A DNA stretch of 64,000 nt from a virus: IMG/VR virus record IMGVR_UViG_3300030085_002431, positions 186,614 to 250,613 of that record; one strand, written 5' to 3'. This document shows positions 43,692-50,223 of this stretch, in pieces. Position 1 is the first letter of the stretch. Each line of letters starts with the position of its first letter. Both the position numbers and the translations under genes were made by a program. The notes beneath the pieces are model-generated. The model worked only from the letters and a program-made list of their open reading frames with translations, had not been told where the DNA came from and searched no databases.

Positions 43692-43950
43692 TGTTCAAGA
43701 GGTTGCGAAGTCTGTTGTTTTGGACAGGGGTTCGATTCCCCTCACCTCCATTCATGGGGGTGCCATGGTTTCGACAGGGCAAAAAGGTCGTAATTGTTGA
43801 CGGGACATAAACATAGATGCAAACACATCTGAAACCGCAGCAAATAACATTGTTGCATTCTCCCGCAGCACCGTTGCTGCCTGAATGGGGGATGGGGGAT
43901 AAGTCTTCCTTCTAATCCAATAGACTCTTGGGGGTGAGATGCCCCTCTTT
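43692..43950 (+). ncRNA. ssrA: Circularly permuted two-piece tmRNA (ssrA)
   Basis: The acceptor half comes first, with T arm AGGGG-TTCGATT-CCCCT and 3' acceptor strand CACCTCC plus discriminator A (43743-43750). Only five bases (TTCAT) follow before the coding half starts with GGGGGTG (43756-43762), which pairs with that strand, then GGTTTCGACAGG, the tmRNA D-loop signature. A tag frame runs GCA AAT AAC ATT GTT.. to TGA at 43882-43884 and reads ANNIVAFSRSTVAA, optionally with an extra Ala in front. tmRNA rescues stalled ribosomes and tags the peptides for proteolysis. The permuted layout and tag style are those of marine picocyanobacteria. The exact ends are approximate. Confidence 0.9.
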
Positions 43951-43952
43951 TT
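43930..43952 (+). terminator. Terminator at tmRNA 3' end
   Basis: GGGG/CCCC stem followed by TC and a run of five T. Confidence 0.65.
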
Positions 43953-43953
43953 G

Positions 43954-43961
43954 TATAAATA
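43954..43961 (+). promoter_or_regulatory. Late promoter TATAAATA
   Basis: A perfect late core directly behind the tmRNA terminator, 33 nt before the ATG at 43994. Confidence 0.65.
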
Positions 43962-43993
43962 CTCCAGAGTTAATTAAACTTAGGATACTTTTT

Positions 43994-44161
43994 ATGAAAT
44001 CTTTAGTCGCAAAGGGTGCATCCAACGTAGCACCATTCGCAGCAGCATCTGCGGTCGCAATCTTTAGTGCCATTATTGGATTTGGTTTCTATCATGGGGC
44101 ATTCCACATGAATGGAAACAGCACCCATTGCCATGCAGAAGGAGTATGCCATAACCACTGA
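43994..44161 (+). CDS. Small membrane protein with His/Cys tail, 55 aa
   Basis: The ATG at 43994 lies downstream of the TATAAATA box; an earlier in-frame start lies in the tmRNA. One transmembrane helix (FAAASAVAIFSAIIGFGFYH) is followed by HCHAEGVCHNH, a possible metal site. Late expression suggests a lysis or envelope role, not proven. Confidence 0.65.
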   Translation: MKSLVAKGASNVAPFAAASAVAIFSAIIGFGFYHGAFHMNGNSTHCHAEGVCHNH

Positions 44162-44163
44162 TT

Positions 44164-44286
44164 ATGAGTAAAACTATTATTATTGCCTTGATTGCATCTG
44201 CTGTCAGTATTACTACCTGGGAATGGATGCACATTGTTTATGGAGTTGATGAACTACCACAACAAACTATAGGAGTAAAGAAATGA
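44164..44286 (+). CDS. Small membrane protein, 40 aa
   Basis: The N-terminal helix (IIIALIASAVSITTW) could be a signal anchor. It begins 2 nt after the preceding stop and overlaps the next gene by 4 nt. It is too short for family assignment. Confidence 0.55.
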   Translation: MSKTIIIALIASAVSITTWEWMHIVYGVDELPQQTIGVKK

Positions 44287-44498
44287 GCAGATTTAGAGAC
44301 CTATTTGAAGGTGCAGCACCAGCACCACCAGAAGTTTTTGATGCACCTGCTGAATCAGCAGAACTAACCCCACCTCCAGCACCTGGAACCATTAAAGAAG
44401 AGGTATTTGGGGAAGCAGCAGCACCTCCAGCAGTAGAGGTAACTGAACCAGAAGCAGCACCAGAAGCAACACCAGAACCAAGAACATTTGGTATGTGA
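44283..44498 (+). CDS. Pro/Ala/Glu-rich protein, 71 aa
   Basis: After MSRFRDLFEG the sequence is nearly all Ala, Pro, Glu and Val, with no fold expected. It may be a tether or a virion-surface tail. It is the last gene of a late operon. Confidence 0.6.
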   Translation: MSRFRDLFEGAAPAPPEVFDAPAESAELTPPPAPGTIKEEVFGEAAAPPAVEVTEPEAAPEATPEPRTFGM

Positions 44499-44499
44499 T

Positions 44500-44566
44500 G
44501 ACAGTTGGGTAACTGTCCACTGATACCCCCACTACAACCGAGACGTGCTATGATTACTAGGTAATC
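44500..44566 (+). promoter_or_regulatory. Cassette promoter E (inverted repeat, GTCCAC, TATGAT, dyad)
   Basis: GACAGTT/AACTGTC at 44500-44517 overlaps GTCCAC at 44515. TGC TATGAT is at 44549, 34 bp on. A perfect dyad, GATTACTAGGTAATC, occupies 44552-44566, identical to the dyad of cassette D. The ATG is only 3 nt further, leaving a very short leader. Confidence 0.8.
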
Positions 44567-44568
44567 AA

Positions 44569-44769
44569 ATGAAGGGCATGTCTCGGATTTTTATTGAAGG
44601 GAAACAGTACGAACACATCAACGATGACATCCATGATGGGTGGTGGTTGATTCCTGAAGATGATGTTTTTGAGTCTATGGATGATGTTCTGGAAGATGAA
44701 TTTGAATCCAAACTTGAAACTGAGGAAACAGATTGGTTTGGTGGTGAAGACCCACTAGCACAACTCTGA
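44569..44769 (+). CDS. Hypothetical acidic protein, 66 aa
   Basis: A strongly acidic C-terminal half (DDVFESMDDVLEDEFESK). The ATG at 44569 gives a leader of about 8 nt; a second ATG three codons later has AAGG in front and may be the real start. Confidence 0.6.
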   Translation: MKGMSRIFIEGKQYEHINDDIHDGWWLIPEDDVFESMDDVLEDEFESKLETEETDWFGGEDPLAQL

Positions 44770-44798
44770 TTTAACTTTTCGTCCTTAATTTTTTTATC

Positions 44799-45179
44799 AT
44801 GGCAACTCGTTCACGCATCGGTATTCAAATTGGTAACGATATTCTTTCTGCTTATCATCATTGGGATGGTTATCCTGAGTGGTTGGGTCGGATTCTCAAG
44901 ACACACTACAATACGAAGGAGAAAGTAGCAGAACTCATTGACGGTGGTGATATGTCTGTTGCTTGGGGTGATGACAACAAACCTGAGTATTATGCTGACC
45001 GTGGTGAGGATTGTCCTCCTTCTTATATGTCTATGGATGAGTATCTCACCAAAGATAATAATGAAGAATATGCGTACATGTTCACTAGTGCTGGATGGGT
45101 TTGCTATAATATGAATGAGTTTGACGACTCAAAGCAACCTGAATTGGTTGAAATCTCTGATGTTCCTCTTGCTGCTTAA
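44799..45179 (+). CDS. Conserved phage protein (MATRSRIG family), 126 aa
   Basis: MATRSRIGIQIGNDILSAYHHWDGYPEWLG matches a small family widespread in phages whose role is not known. HHWDGYP and the later GWVCYN positions are its hallmark. The next gene overlaps by 1 nt. Confidence 0.7.
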   Translation: MATRSRIGIQIGNDILSAYHHWDGYPEWLGRILKTHYNTKEKVAELIDGGDMSVAWGDDNKPEYYADRGEDCPPSYMSMDEYLTKDNNEEYAYMFTSAGWVCYNMNEFDDSKQPELVEISDVPLAA

Positions 45180-45784
45180 TGTTTGGATGGAAAGTTGATA
45201 GTAATACGCAAAGATTTTCGGTATTTCCTACCTTAATCTATGTCATTGATATTCCTGAGGTTGTGGAAGACCTCGGGGATATTCTTTCTGCTGTAAAGTG
45301 GAGGATGCCAGATGATGATAGGAGTGGTTCGGAATCTTTCTTTGTTCTGGATGAACATCAGCACCTGAAGGATTTATTTACTGAGAGAGTAAATACTGCG
45401 GTGTCTGAATTGCAATATACTGTTCCATTAAAACTTACAACAAGTTGGTTTTTTAGGTTAAAACCTGGAGCAAAACATCCTAAACATAAACATACCAATT
45501 CTTTTTGGAGTGCAAGTTTTTACTTTGAAAAAGGTGAAAGAGAAGCACTAAATATATCCGCACCTGCCCATGCTATCAATGTTCCAGTGAACACACAAGA
45601 TATGGGGATAGTTCCATATGGAAGATTATCTTTCCCTGCGGAATGTGGTAAACTAATTTTGTTTCCCAGTCATATGGAACACTGGGTAAATGAAAACACC
45701 TTCAATAAAACTAGACACGTTCTGGCAATGAATTTCATGCCAGATGGAGAAACTGGTTTCCTAGATTCAACTTTCACCTATTAA
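45179..45784 (+). CDS. 2OG-Fe(II) oxygenase (TIGR02466-like), 201 aa
   Basis: KHPKHKHTNSFWSASFYFEKG provides the first metal His pair, LFPSHMEHWVNEN the distal His, and RHVLAMNFMP the Arg and last strand. The length equals the oxygenase at 19393. Both have a long N-terminal domain of about 100 residues that is typical of TIGR02466. Confidence 0.78.
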   Translation: MFGWKVDSNTQRFSVFPTLIYVIDIPEVVEDLGDILSAVKWRMPDDDRSGSESFFVLDEHQHLKDLFTERVNTAVSELQYTVPLKLTTSWFFRLKPGAKHPKHKHTNSFWSASFYFEKGEREALNISAPAHAINVPVNTQDMGIVPYGRLSFPAECGKLILFPSHMEHWVNENTFNKTRHVLAMNFMPDGETGFLDSTFTY

Positions 45785-45785
45785 A

Positions 45786-45986
45786 ATGACTACCAAACGT
45801 AAAATGGTCTGCGTTGACCCTCGTTCTAATGCTGCTCGTCTCCGTTTTGTGACTGAGATGAGTAAACTTCACTCTTGTTATATTGATAATGAACTTAATG
45901 GTATTCTTTACCTGACTTCTATCAATGGCAAGTATCGTTTCAGTATGAATAAGAAAGAAGATAAGAACTGGGCAGTTGTAAAGTGA
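45786..45986 (+). CDS. Hypothetical basic protein, 66 aa
   Basis: It starts 1 nt after the oxygenase stop. Beta-rich (YIDNELNGILYLTSINGKYRF). It overlaps the next gene (GTG start) by 4 nt. Confidence 0.6.
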   Translation: MTTKRKMVCVDPRSNAARLRFVTEMSKLHSCYIDNELNGILYLTSINGKYRFSMNKKEDKNWAVVK

Positions 45987-46159
45987 TTGACGAGCAAACT
46001 AGACTTATACTTGCTTTGTATCAAGTAGATAATTTAGTTGAACTTACTAAAGATAATGAATATAAACATTATCTCTACTGTAAGTTGTCATCTATTAAAT
46101 GTGAATTAGAGAGACAACTACACAACATGGTCAATCCACCAAAGAAGACACTTGAGTAA
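45983..46159 (+). CDS. Hypothetical helical protein, 58 aa, GTG start
   Basis: GTGA overlap with the preceding stop. Mostly helical and charged (LALYQVDNLVELTKDNEYKHY). It ends just before a terminator and was found only by allowing GTG. Confidence 0.55.
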   Translation: MIDEQTRLILALYQVDNLVELTKDNEYKHYLYCKLSSIKCELERQLHNMVNPPKKTLE

Positions 46160-46161
46160 GT

Positions 46162-46203
46162 GGCACACAGGGGGTTGCAAGACCCCCTTTTTGATGCCAT
46201 ACT
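46162..46203 (+). promoter_or_regulatory. Cassette promoter F with terminator in spacer
   Basis: GGCACA at 46162 lies 36 bp before TGC CATACT (46198-46203). The spacer is a full intrinsic terminator. A short dyad, TACT/AGTA, lies beyond. It drives the 46228 gene. Confidence 0.55.
46170..46192 (+). terminator. Intrinsic terminator
   Basis: GGGGGT/ACCCCC stem with 6-nt loop and TTTTT. It lies inside cassette F. Confidence 0.8.
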
Positions 46204-46227
46204 AACGGAGTAGTCAACAAGGACCAC

Positions 46228-46392
46228 ATGAATCGTCCCGAAGTTCTTCTCACTGCTGCTGATTATCTTGAGGATATTAAAGCACGGTGGGAGATTCACC
46301 AGTATGAAGTAACTAAACTGCGTGAAGACATTGCAACTTGTTTCAATGCAATCACCGATGCTGCTTACTACACATCTACTGGACAATTCTGA
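46228..46392 (+). CDS. Hypothetical helical protein, 54 aa
   Basis: An AAGGA site 6-11 nt before the ATG supports this start. A helical protein (EVLLTAADYLEDIKARWEIH). It is monocistronic between two terminators. Confidence 0.65.
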   Translation: MNRPEVLLTAADYLEDIKARWEIHQYEVTKLREDIATCFNAITDAAYYTSTGQF

Positions 46393-46396
46393 TAGT

Positions 46397-46437
46397 GTCA
46401 CAGGGGAGGTTGCGGACCTCCCTTTTTCATGTATAGT
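46397..46437 (+). promoter_or_regulatory. Cassette promoter G with terminator in spacer
   Basis: GTCACA at 46397 lies 35 bp before TATAGT (46432-46437). The spacer again is an intrinsic terminator, so read-through is stopped just before the next start. Confidence 0.6.
46404..46427 (+). terminator. Intrinsic terminator
   Basis: GGGAGGT/ACCTCCC stem, 5-nt loop, TTTTT. Confidence 0.82.
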
Positions 46438-46460
46438 TAAAGAGTCAAAGCAAACGAGAC

Positions 46461-46727
46461 ATGTTCTCAAACCTCTCTAAAATCAAACCGAAATTTCGTA
46501 CCTCTGGTCGAGTTTCTGGTAACTTTGGACGCAACAAAGTAAAAGCAGGTTCCTCTATGAAGGGAATCGGTGAAACTAATGCAAAGGTTCTAAAAATGAC
46601 GACGCAAGAAGAGTATCTTCAACGTCTCCGTGATGCTTATGGCACTACTACAAATCCACGGATGAGGGAGTTCATCTATCTCGAAATCCGTAAGATTATG
46701 GTACAACGGGGACAATGGGTAAAGTGA
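46461..46727 (+). CDS. Hypothetical basic protein, 88 aa
   Basis: A Lys/Arg/Gly-rich N-terminus (KIKPKFRTSGRVSGNFGRNK) and a helical C-terminus. It might bind nucleic acid; no family was recognised. It overlaps the next gene by 13 nt. Confidence 0.6.
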   Translation: MFSNLSKIKPKFRTSGRVSGNFGRNKVKAGSSMKGIGETNAKVLKMTTQEEYLQRLRDAYGTTTNPRMREFIYLEIRKIMVQRGQWVK

Positions 46728-46900
46728 TTTATTCCTATGCAGAACTTGAATCGACTTATTATCAATTCAAGAATCTGATTGATAGAGAACGTAAACTTCA
46801 TGAAATGGACATGATGATTAACCCCGAGCATCTTGATTTGCTTGAGTATGAAATCATGCCATTGATGGAGGAGATTGTTTTCTACGACCCCACTCCTTGA
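46715..46900 (+). CDS. Hypothetical helical protein, 61 aa
   Basis: Starts at ATG 46715, or at GTG 46724 (GTGA overlap with the previous stop). An acidic helical protein (AELESTYYQFKNLIDRERKL). Start uncertain. Confidence 0.58.
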   Translation: MGKVIYSYAELESTYYQFKNLIDRERKLHEMDMMINPEHLDLLEYEIMPLMEEIVFYDPTP

Positions 46901-46909
46901 ATACATAAT

Positions 46910-46946
46910 TATCATGCTTGACAAAAAACAAGCATGATAGTATTAT
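46910..46946 (+). promoter_or_regulatory. Classical promoter with operator-like inverted repeat
   Basis: An 11-bp perfect inverted repeat, TATCATGCTTG/CAAGCATGATA, spans 46910-46939. The -35 TTGACA (46918) starts in the left arm and the -10 TATTAT (46941) lies just beyond the right arm, 17 bp apart. A repressor bound there would block polymerase. It controls the 46987 gene. Confidence 0.7.
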
Positions 46947-46986
46947 CAAACCATAATCAACTACTTTATTAGATTATCACTGTAAG

Positions 46987-47214
46987 ATGACTTACGATAA
47001 CAAAACTCTTCAAGAGTACGAGAAAGAACTCAAAACTCAAAAGAAGAAGTTCGACAAGATGACCAAGCAATACAAGAAGTGTACTAGTAATTATCAAGCA
47101 GAAATGCTCTATGATGATTTGACTATCTTGAGTGAAGATATTCGACAACTACAACTTATTGTTAAAGAATTGCGTGAGGAAAAACGACTTGCAAAAGTTC
47201 TTGAAGATGCCTGA
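46987..47214 (+). CDS. Coiled-coil protein, 75 aa
   Basis: The whole length is charged heptads (YEKELKTQKKKFDKMTKQYK, LSEDIRQLQLIVKELREE). It overlaps the next gene by 8 nt. Its promoter carries an operator-like repeat. Confidence 0.65.
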   Translation: MTYDNKTLQEYEKELKTQKKKFDKMTKQYKKCTSNYQAEMLYDDLTILSEDIRQLQLIVKELREEKRLAKVLEDA

Positions 47215-47524
47215 TTTGTATAGTGAAGTTCTGAAATACGAACGTAACTTTCCATCTTATTTCGTTATGTCAAAATACACAAAAGAATCATTTGCGGAAG
47301 AAATCTCCCGCAATTCTCAACTTCGGGATGATTTTCTGCAAGAATATGTTGATGATATTGTCTTCAACCTATCAATCAAAGAGTTGAGAAAAAGTTATTC
47401 AAACACTCTTTTGAATCTTCTGTATCAAGATTGTGATGCAGACCAAGAGGTTCAAATTGTTGAAGAAGTTGCAGACGTTCATCCACACATTCTCAGAAGA
47501 TTTGGAGTAGATGTGACAGTGTAA
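47207..47524 (+). CDS. Hypothetical protein, 105 aa
   Basis: The ATG at 47207 (MPDLYSEVLKYERNF) is chosen over an upstream in-frame start inside the coiled-coil gene. A helical protein with acidic patches. No family was recognised. Confidence 0.6.
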   Translation: MPDLYSEVLKYERNFPSYFVMSKYTKESFAEEISRNSQLRDDFLQEYVDDIVFNLSIKELRKSYSNTLLNLLYQDCDADQEVQIVEEVADVHPHILRRFGVDVTV

Positions 47525-47529
47525 CCACT

Positions 47530-47579
47530 GACACAAAACACTTTACAAACTAGTCACCATCTGCTAAGATGTATTCATC
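47530..47579 (+). promoter_or_regulatory. Cassette promoter H (GACACA, TAAGAT, dyad)
   Basis: GACACA at 47530 lies 35 bp before TGC TAAGAT (47565-47570). Dyad GATG-TATT-CATC spans 47568-47579. It drives the 47599 gene. Confidence 0.55.
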
Positions 47580-47598
47580 AAGTCAAGGAGATTCCCCC

Positions 47599-47748
47599 AT
47601 GGTTGACACCTGCACTCGTCACGATGATTATGAGACTTTTGCTGTAAAGTATCTGGGAGTTGACTATGAAGATTTTGTAAATCTTCAGTTGGGTTGCTCC
47701 GAAGATGATGATGATTTCACTGAGTATTATTACAATACTTCTCGGTGA
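47599..47748 (+). CDS. Hypothetical acidic protein, 49 aa (paralogue of 24876 gene)
   Basis: HDDYETFAVKYLGVDYEDF closely matches its paralogue at 24876. CSEDDDDFTEYYYN forms an acidic, aromatic tail. It follows an AAGGAG site. Function unknown. Confidence 0.68.
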   Translation: MVDTCTRHDDYETFAVKYLGVDYEDFVNLQLGCSEDDDDFTEYYYNTSR

Positions 47749-47757
47749 TAATTAGTA

Positions 47758-47772
47758 GGGGTTAATTACCCC
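47758..47772 (+). terminator. Hairpin before tRNA-Arg
   Basis: GGGGT/ACCCC stem with a TAATT-type loop, followed by TCTATTTGTC. T tract is weak. Confidence 0.5.
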
Positions 47773-47779
47773 TCTATTT

Positions 47780-47853
47780 GTCTTGTTAGCTCAGATGGAT
47801 AGAGCAACTGCCTTCTAAGCAGTCGGTCGAAGGTTCGAGTCCTTCACAAGACG
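47780..47853 (+). tRNA. tRNA-Arg (UCU)
   Basis: Acceptor GTCTTGT/ACAAGAC, anticodon loop CTTCTAA and T loop TTCGAGT. Discriminator G. Confidence 0.92.
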
Positions 47854-47868
47854 TTATTTTTTAGAAAG

Positions 47869-48471
47869 ATGCTTAATAGACCTGTTGTAATTAAAAGAGT
47901 ATTAAAACCTGATTTTTTTTATGATGTGAATAAAACGATTCACCATCACATGAGATGGGCAATCAATAATTATTCAGAAGGTCCAGGTGATAGTGCCAAT
48001 GACCCAGTTTCCTGGGGAGTAGTACATAAAAATTGTGAACCAATAATATATAAGGCAGCAACTATAATTAAACTTAAAATTTTACGTCATATCAGACAAA
48101 AAATTCAAATATGTAAGATACACTATAATGCTCAGACTTCTGGGCAAGCATCAAAATTCCATCACGACTTTGACCAAGAACTTTGTTGGACATTTGTTTT
48201 ATTTACAGAAAAACATTGGGATACACAATGGGGTGGTGAGTTTGTTTGTCAGCATCCACTAAGTAAAGAATATTTTCATACCCCATATATTCCAAATAGT
48301 GGTGTGTTGATACCTTCAAGTTGGCAACATTATGGACAATCTCCTTCCGCAATAACTGACAAGGTAAGAACTACACTTGCAATTTGTTATATGGAAGCAG
48401 AAACTTTAGAAGATGAACTTGAACACTATAAATCTAAAGGAGAAATTGATACTCTTCACGAGTTCGTGTAA
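47869..48471 (+). CDS. 2OG-Fe(II) oxygenase, 200 aa
   Basis: KFHHDFDQE provides the H-x-D, SWQHYGQSP the distal His, and RTTLAICYME the Arg. FTEKHWDTQWGGEFVC matches the paralogue at 39785. It starts 16 nt after tRNA-Arg and has a longer, charged C-terminus. Confidence 0.78.
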   Translation: MLNRPVVIKRVLKPDFFYDVNKTIHHHMRWAINNYSEGPGDSANDPVSWGVVHKNCEPIIYKAATIIKLKILRHIRQKIQICKIHYNAQTSGQASKFHHDFDQELCWTFVLFTEKHWDTQWGGEFVCQHPLSKEYFHTPYIPNSGVLIPSSWQHYGQSPSAITDKVRTTLAICYMEAETLEDELEHYKSKGEIDTLHEFV

Positions 48472-48477
48472 ATACTT

Positions 48478-48975
48478 ATGACGGTATCAAAAACTCCTAT
48501 GGAATATCTTCGGATACAACCTGGAAGAACGGTTCTAGTTCTTAATGCAACTTACGAACCAATAAATTTAACGGACTGGAAAAGAGCAGTTGTGTTACTC
48601 ATGAAAGAGAAAGCACAACTGCTTTCTAATACTGTAATAAGACTTGTCAATTATATTAAACTACCATATAGTCTGATGATGAATCATAAACCATCAAGGT
48701 CTATGATTTACAAACGTGATGGAAATAAGTGCCAATACTGTGGTTCAACAAAAGAACTTAGTATTGACCATGTTCATCCAAGAAGTAAGGGGGGAAGAGA
48801 TACTTGGGAAAATCTAGTAACAGCATGTACAAAATGCAATATCAAAAAAGGTAATAAATTATTAGAGGAGTCTGGAATGGTTTTAGTTAGAAAACCTAGG
48901 GCACCATTAAATAAGATTGAATTATCTTTGAACAAATCAAAAAACTCTGAGTGGACACAGTATTTTTATGCCTAA
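48478..48975 (+). CDS. HNH endonuclease, 165 aa
   Basis: CQYCG (about 85-89) and CTKCN (about 119-123) form the zinc site. SIDHVHPRSKGGRDTWENLV holds the HNH catalytic core. The N-terminal VLVLNATYEPINLTDWKRAV is typical of a cyanobacterial/phage HNH family. It may be a free-standing homing nuclease or have a DNA-processing role. It overlaps the next gene by 8 nt. Confidence 0.88.
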   Translation: MTVSKTPMEYLRIQPGRTVLVLNATYEPINLTDWKRAVVLLMKEKAQLLSNTVIRLVNYIKLPYSLMMNHKPSRSMIYKRDGNKCQYCGSTKELSIDHVHPRSKGGRDTWENLVTACTKCNIKKGNKLLEESGMVLVRKPRAPLNKIELSLNKSKNSEWTQYFYA

Positions 48976-49138
48976 ACTAAGTAACGAGTTTTATACAGTT
49001 GAATATGAACTTCAGGGTGAAAAGAAGTTTGCGTGTTATTTTAGTTTAGAATCAGCACAAGAAGCAATGATGAAGATGATTAAACGTGGTCAAGTCGTCA
49101 ATGGATTAGAAACAAAATCCTTAAATGACACCGTGTGA
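48968..49138 (+). CDS. Hypothetical protein, 56 aa
   Basis: A mixed alpha/beta small protein (NEFYTVEYELQGEKKFACYF then a basic helix). The ATG lies in the HNH stop region. It ends before the cassette I hairpin. Confidence 0.6.
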   Translation: MPKLSNEFYTVEYELQGEKKFACYFSLESAQEAMMKMIKRGQVVNGLETKSLNDTV

Positions 49139-49151
49139 CACCTGTAGAACC

Positions 49152-49202
49152 GTCTACAACACCTCCCAAAACCTCTTGGGGGGTGTTATTGTATGTGCAT
49201 AC
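49152..49202 (+). promoter_or_regulatory. Cassette promoter I (GTCTAC, TATTGT, dyad) with terminator stem
   Basis: GTCTAC at 49152 lies 35 bp before TATTGT (49187-49192). The spacer is a 12-bp stem, AACACCTCCCAA/TTGGGGGGTGTT (49158-49187). Dyad GTATGTGCATAC (49191-49202) is perfect and starts in the last two bases of the -10. Confidence 0.7.
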
Positions 49203-49214
49203 AAACAAAGGGTG

Positions 49215-49385
49215 ATGACCTATTCTGAATTGCTTCAAGTTATTATTCGCATGTCACCTGAACAACTGAAGCAAGATGCTACAGTGTATGATATTTCAGG
49301 TGATGAGTATTACCCAATCTACGATGTTAAGTACAACGTAGATGACCACATTCTTGACCCTGACCATCCTTATTTCACTTTTTGA
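49215..49385 (+). CDS. Hypothetical protein, 56 aa
   Basis: The ATG at 49215 has AAAGGG in front and lies downstream of the cassette I start; the longer upstream frame would begin before the promoter and is rejected. A Tyr/Asp-rich protein. It shares one base with the next start. Confidence 0.65.
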   Translation: MTYSELLQVIIRMSPEQLKQDATVYDISGDEYYPIYDVKYNVDDHILDPDHPYFTF

Positions 49386-49561
49386 TGGACCCTCGAATTA
49401 TTACTCGACTGGAACTTATTGTTGACCGTCTTGAATCTGCTTGGTTGACATGTCAAAAGTATCAATCAGACGGTGGATATGCAGAATCTGCTGGTTATAG
49501 TTGCTCTGCAATGGAAGGCAGTGCCAAACAACTTCGTGACATTATTTCTGAAATCAAATGA
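49385..49561 (+). CDS. Hypothetical helical protein, 58 aa
   Basis: A helical protein (RIITRLELIVDRLESAWLTC) starting in the TGATG overlap with the previous gene. It ends in an ATGA overlap with the next. No family was recognised. Confidence 0.6.
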   Translation: MDPRIITRLELIVDRLESAWLTCQKYQSDGGYAESAGYSCSAMEGSAKQLRDIISEIK

Positions 49562-49848
49562 ACTACACACTCAAAGAACTCCAGCAACGTGTGAACAAAC
49601 TGATTGAACAACAGGGAGAAGATGCACACTGTGCCGCATGGATTTACACCAAGCACGATTGTCATCTAAAGGATGAAGATGGTGAGTTTGACTATAACAA
49701 TAACGTAGAAGATCCTGATGTTGTTGAACGTATCTTCGATGATGTTGGCAACGTTGATTACATCTATCAGGTGATTCAAGAATGTGTTGATGAAGTTGTA
49801 GAAGAACAAAGTAAAGAAAGCATCTGTGATGCTTGGTCTTTTGATTGA
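49558..49848 (+). CDS. Hypothetical acidic protein, 96 aa
   Basis: Acidic, helical (LKELQQRVNKLIEQQGEDAH, IQECVDEVVEEQSKES). It shares its start with the preceding stop. No family was recognised. Confidence 0.62.
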   Translation: MNYTLKELQQRVNKLIEQQGEDAHCAAWIYTKHDCHLKDEDGEFDYNNNVEDPDVVERIFDDVGNVDYIYQVIQECVDEVVEEQSKESICDAWSFD

Positions 49849-49869
49849 AAACTAACTACTTTTTTTATT

Positions 49870-50169
49870 ATGTCTGCATCTGTTGAAGTAATCGAAGAAT
49901 TTATCCGCAATCAAATTGCAAAACCTACTGCTAATCCTACGATTGTTCGTAGTTGGTGGAGGTATGCGAATGAGAGTGGTTATTTTCACATGCCACCATC
50001 TCATGCTCCTGGTTTCTGCCGAAATGCAAAACAGGCAGGAAAGAATATCAATGAAGAATTTGGTTTTGATGTAATCAAAATGCACTTCTATGGTATTTGG
50101 AAGAACAATGAGACCAAGAACTTCTCACCATGGGAGAAGGACCATGCCAGTTGTGAAGGTGTCCACTAA
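49870..50169 (+). CDS. Hypothetical protein, 99 aa
   Basis: An aromatic, His-containing protein (SWWRYANESGYFHMPPSHAP). The start has a T-rich leader without a clear ribosome site. Its last 9 nt overlap the cassette J element GTCCAC. Confidence 0.6.
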   Translation: MSASVEVIEEFIRNQIAKPTANPTIVRSWWRYANESGYFHMPPSHAPGFCRNAKQAGKNINEEFGFDVIKMHFYGIWKNNETKNFSPWEKDHASCEGVH

Positions 50170-50200
50170 ACCCCCCACTGGGGTCAAAACCGTGTATTCT
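50161..50200 (+). promoter_or_regulatory. Cassette promoter J (GTCCAC, TATTCT)
   Basis: GTCCACTAAACCCCCCA begins at 50161, the -10 TATTCT is at 50195, 34 bp on. A CCCC/GGGG hairpin lies in the spacer. The following dyad is weak. Confidence 0.7.
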
Positions 50201-50223
50201 AAGAGAGTCAAAGGAACAGACCA

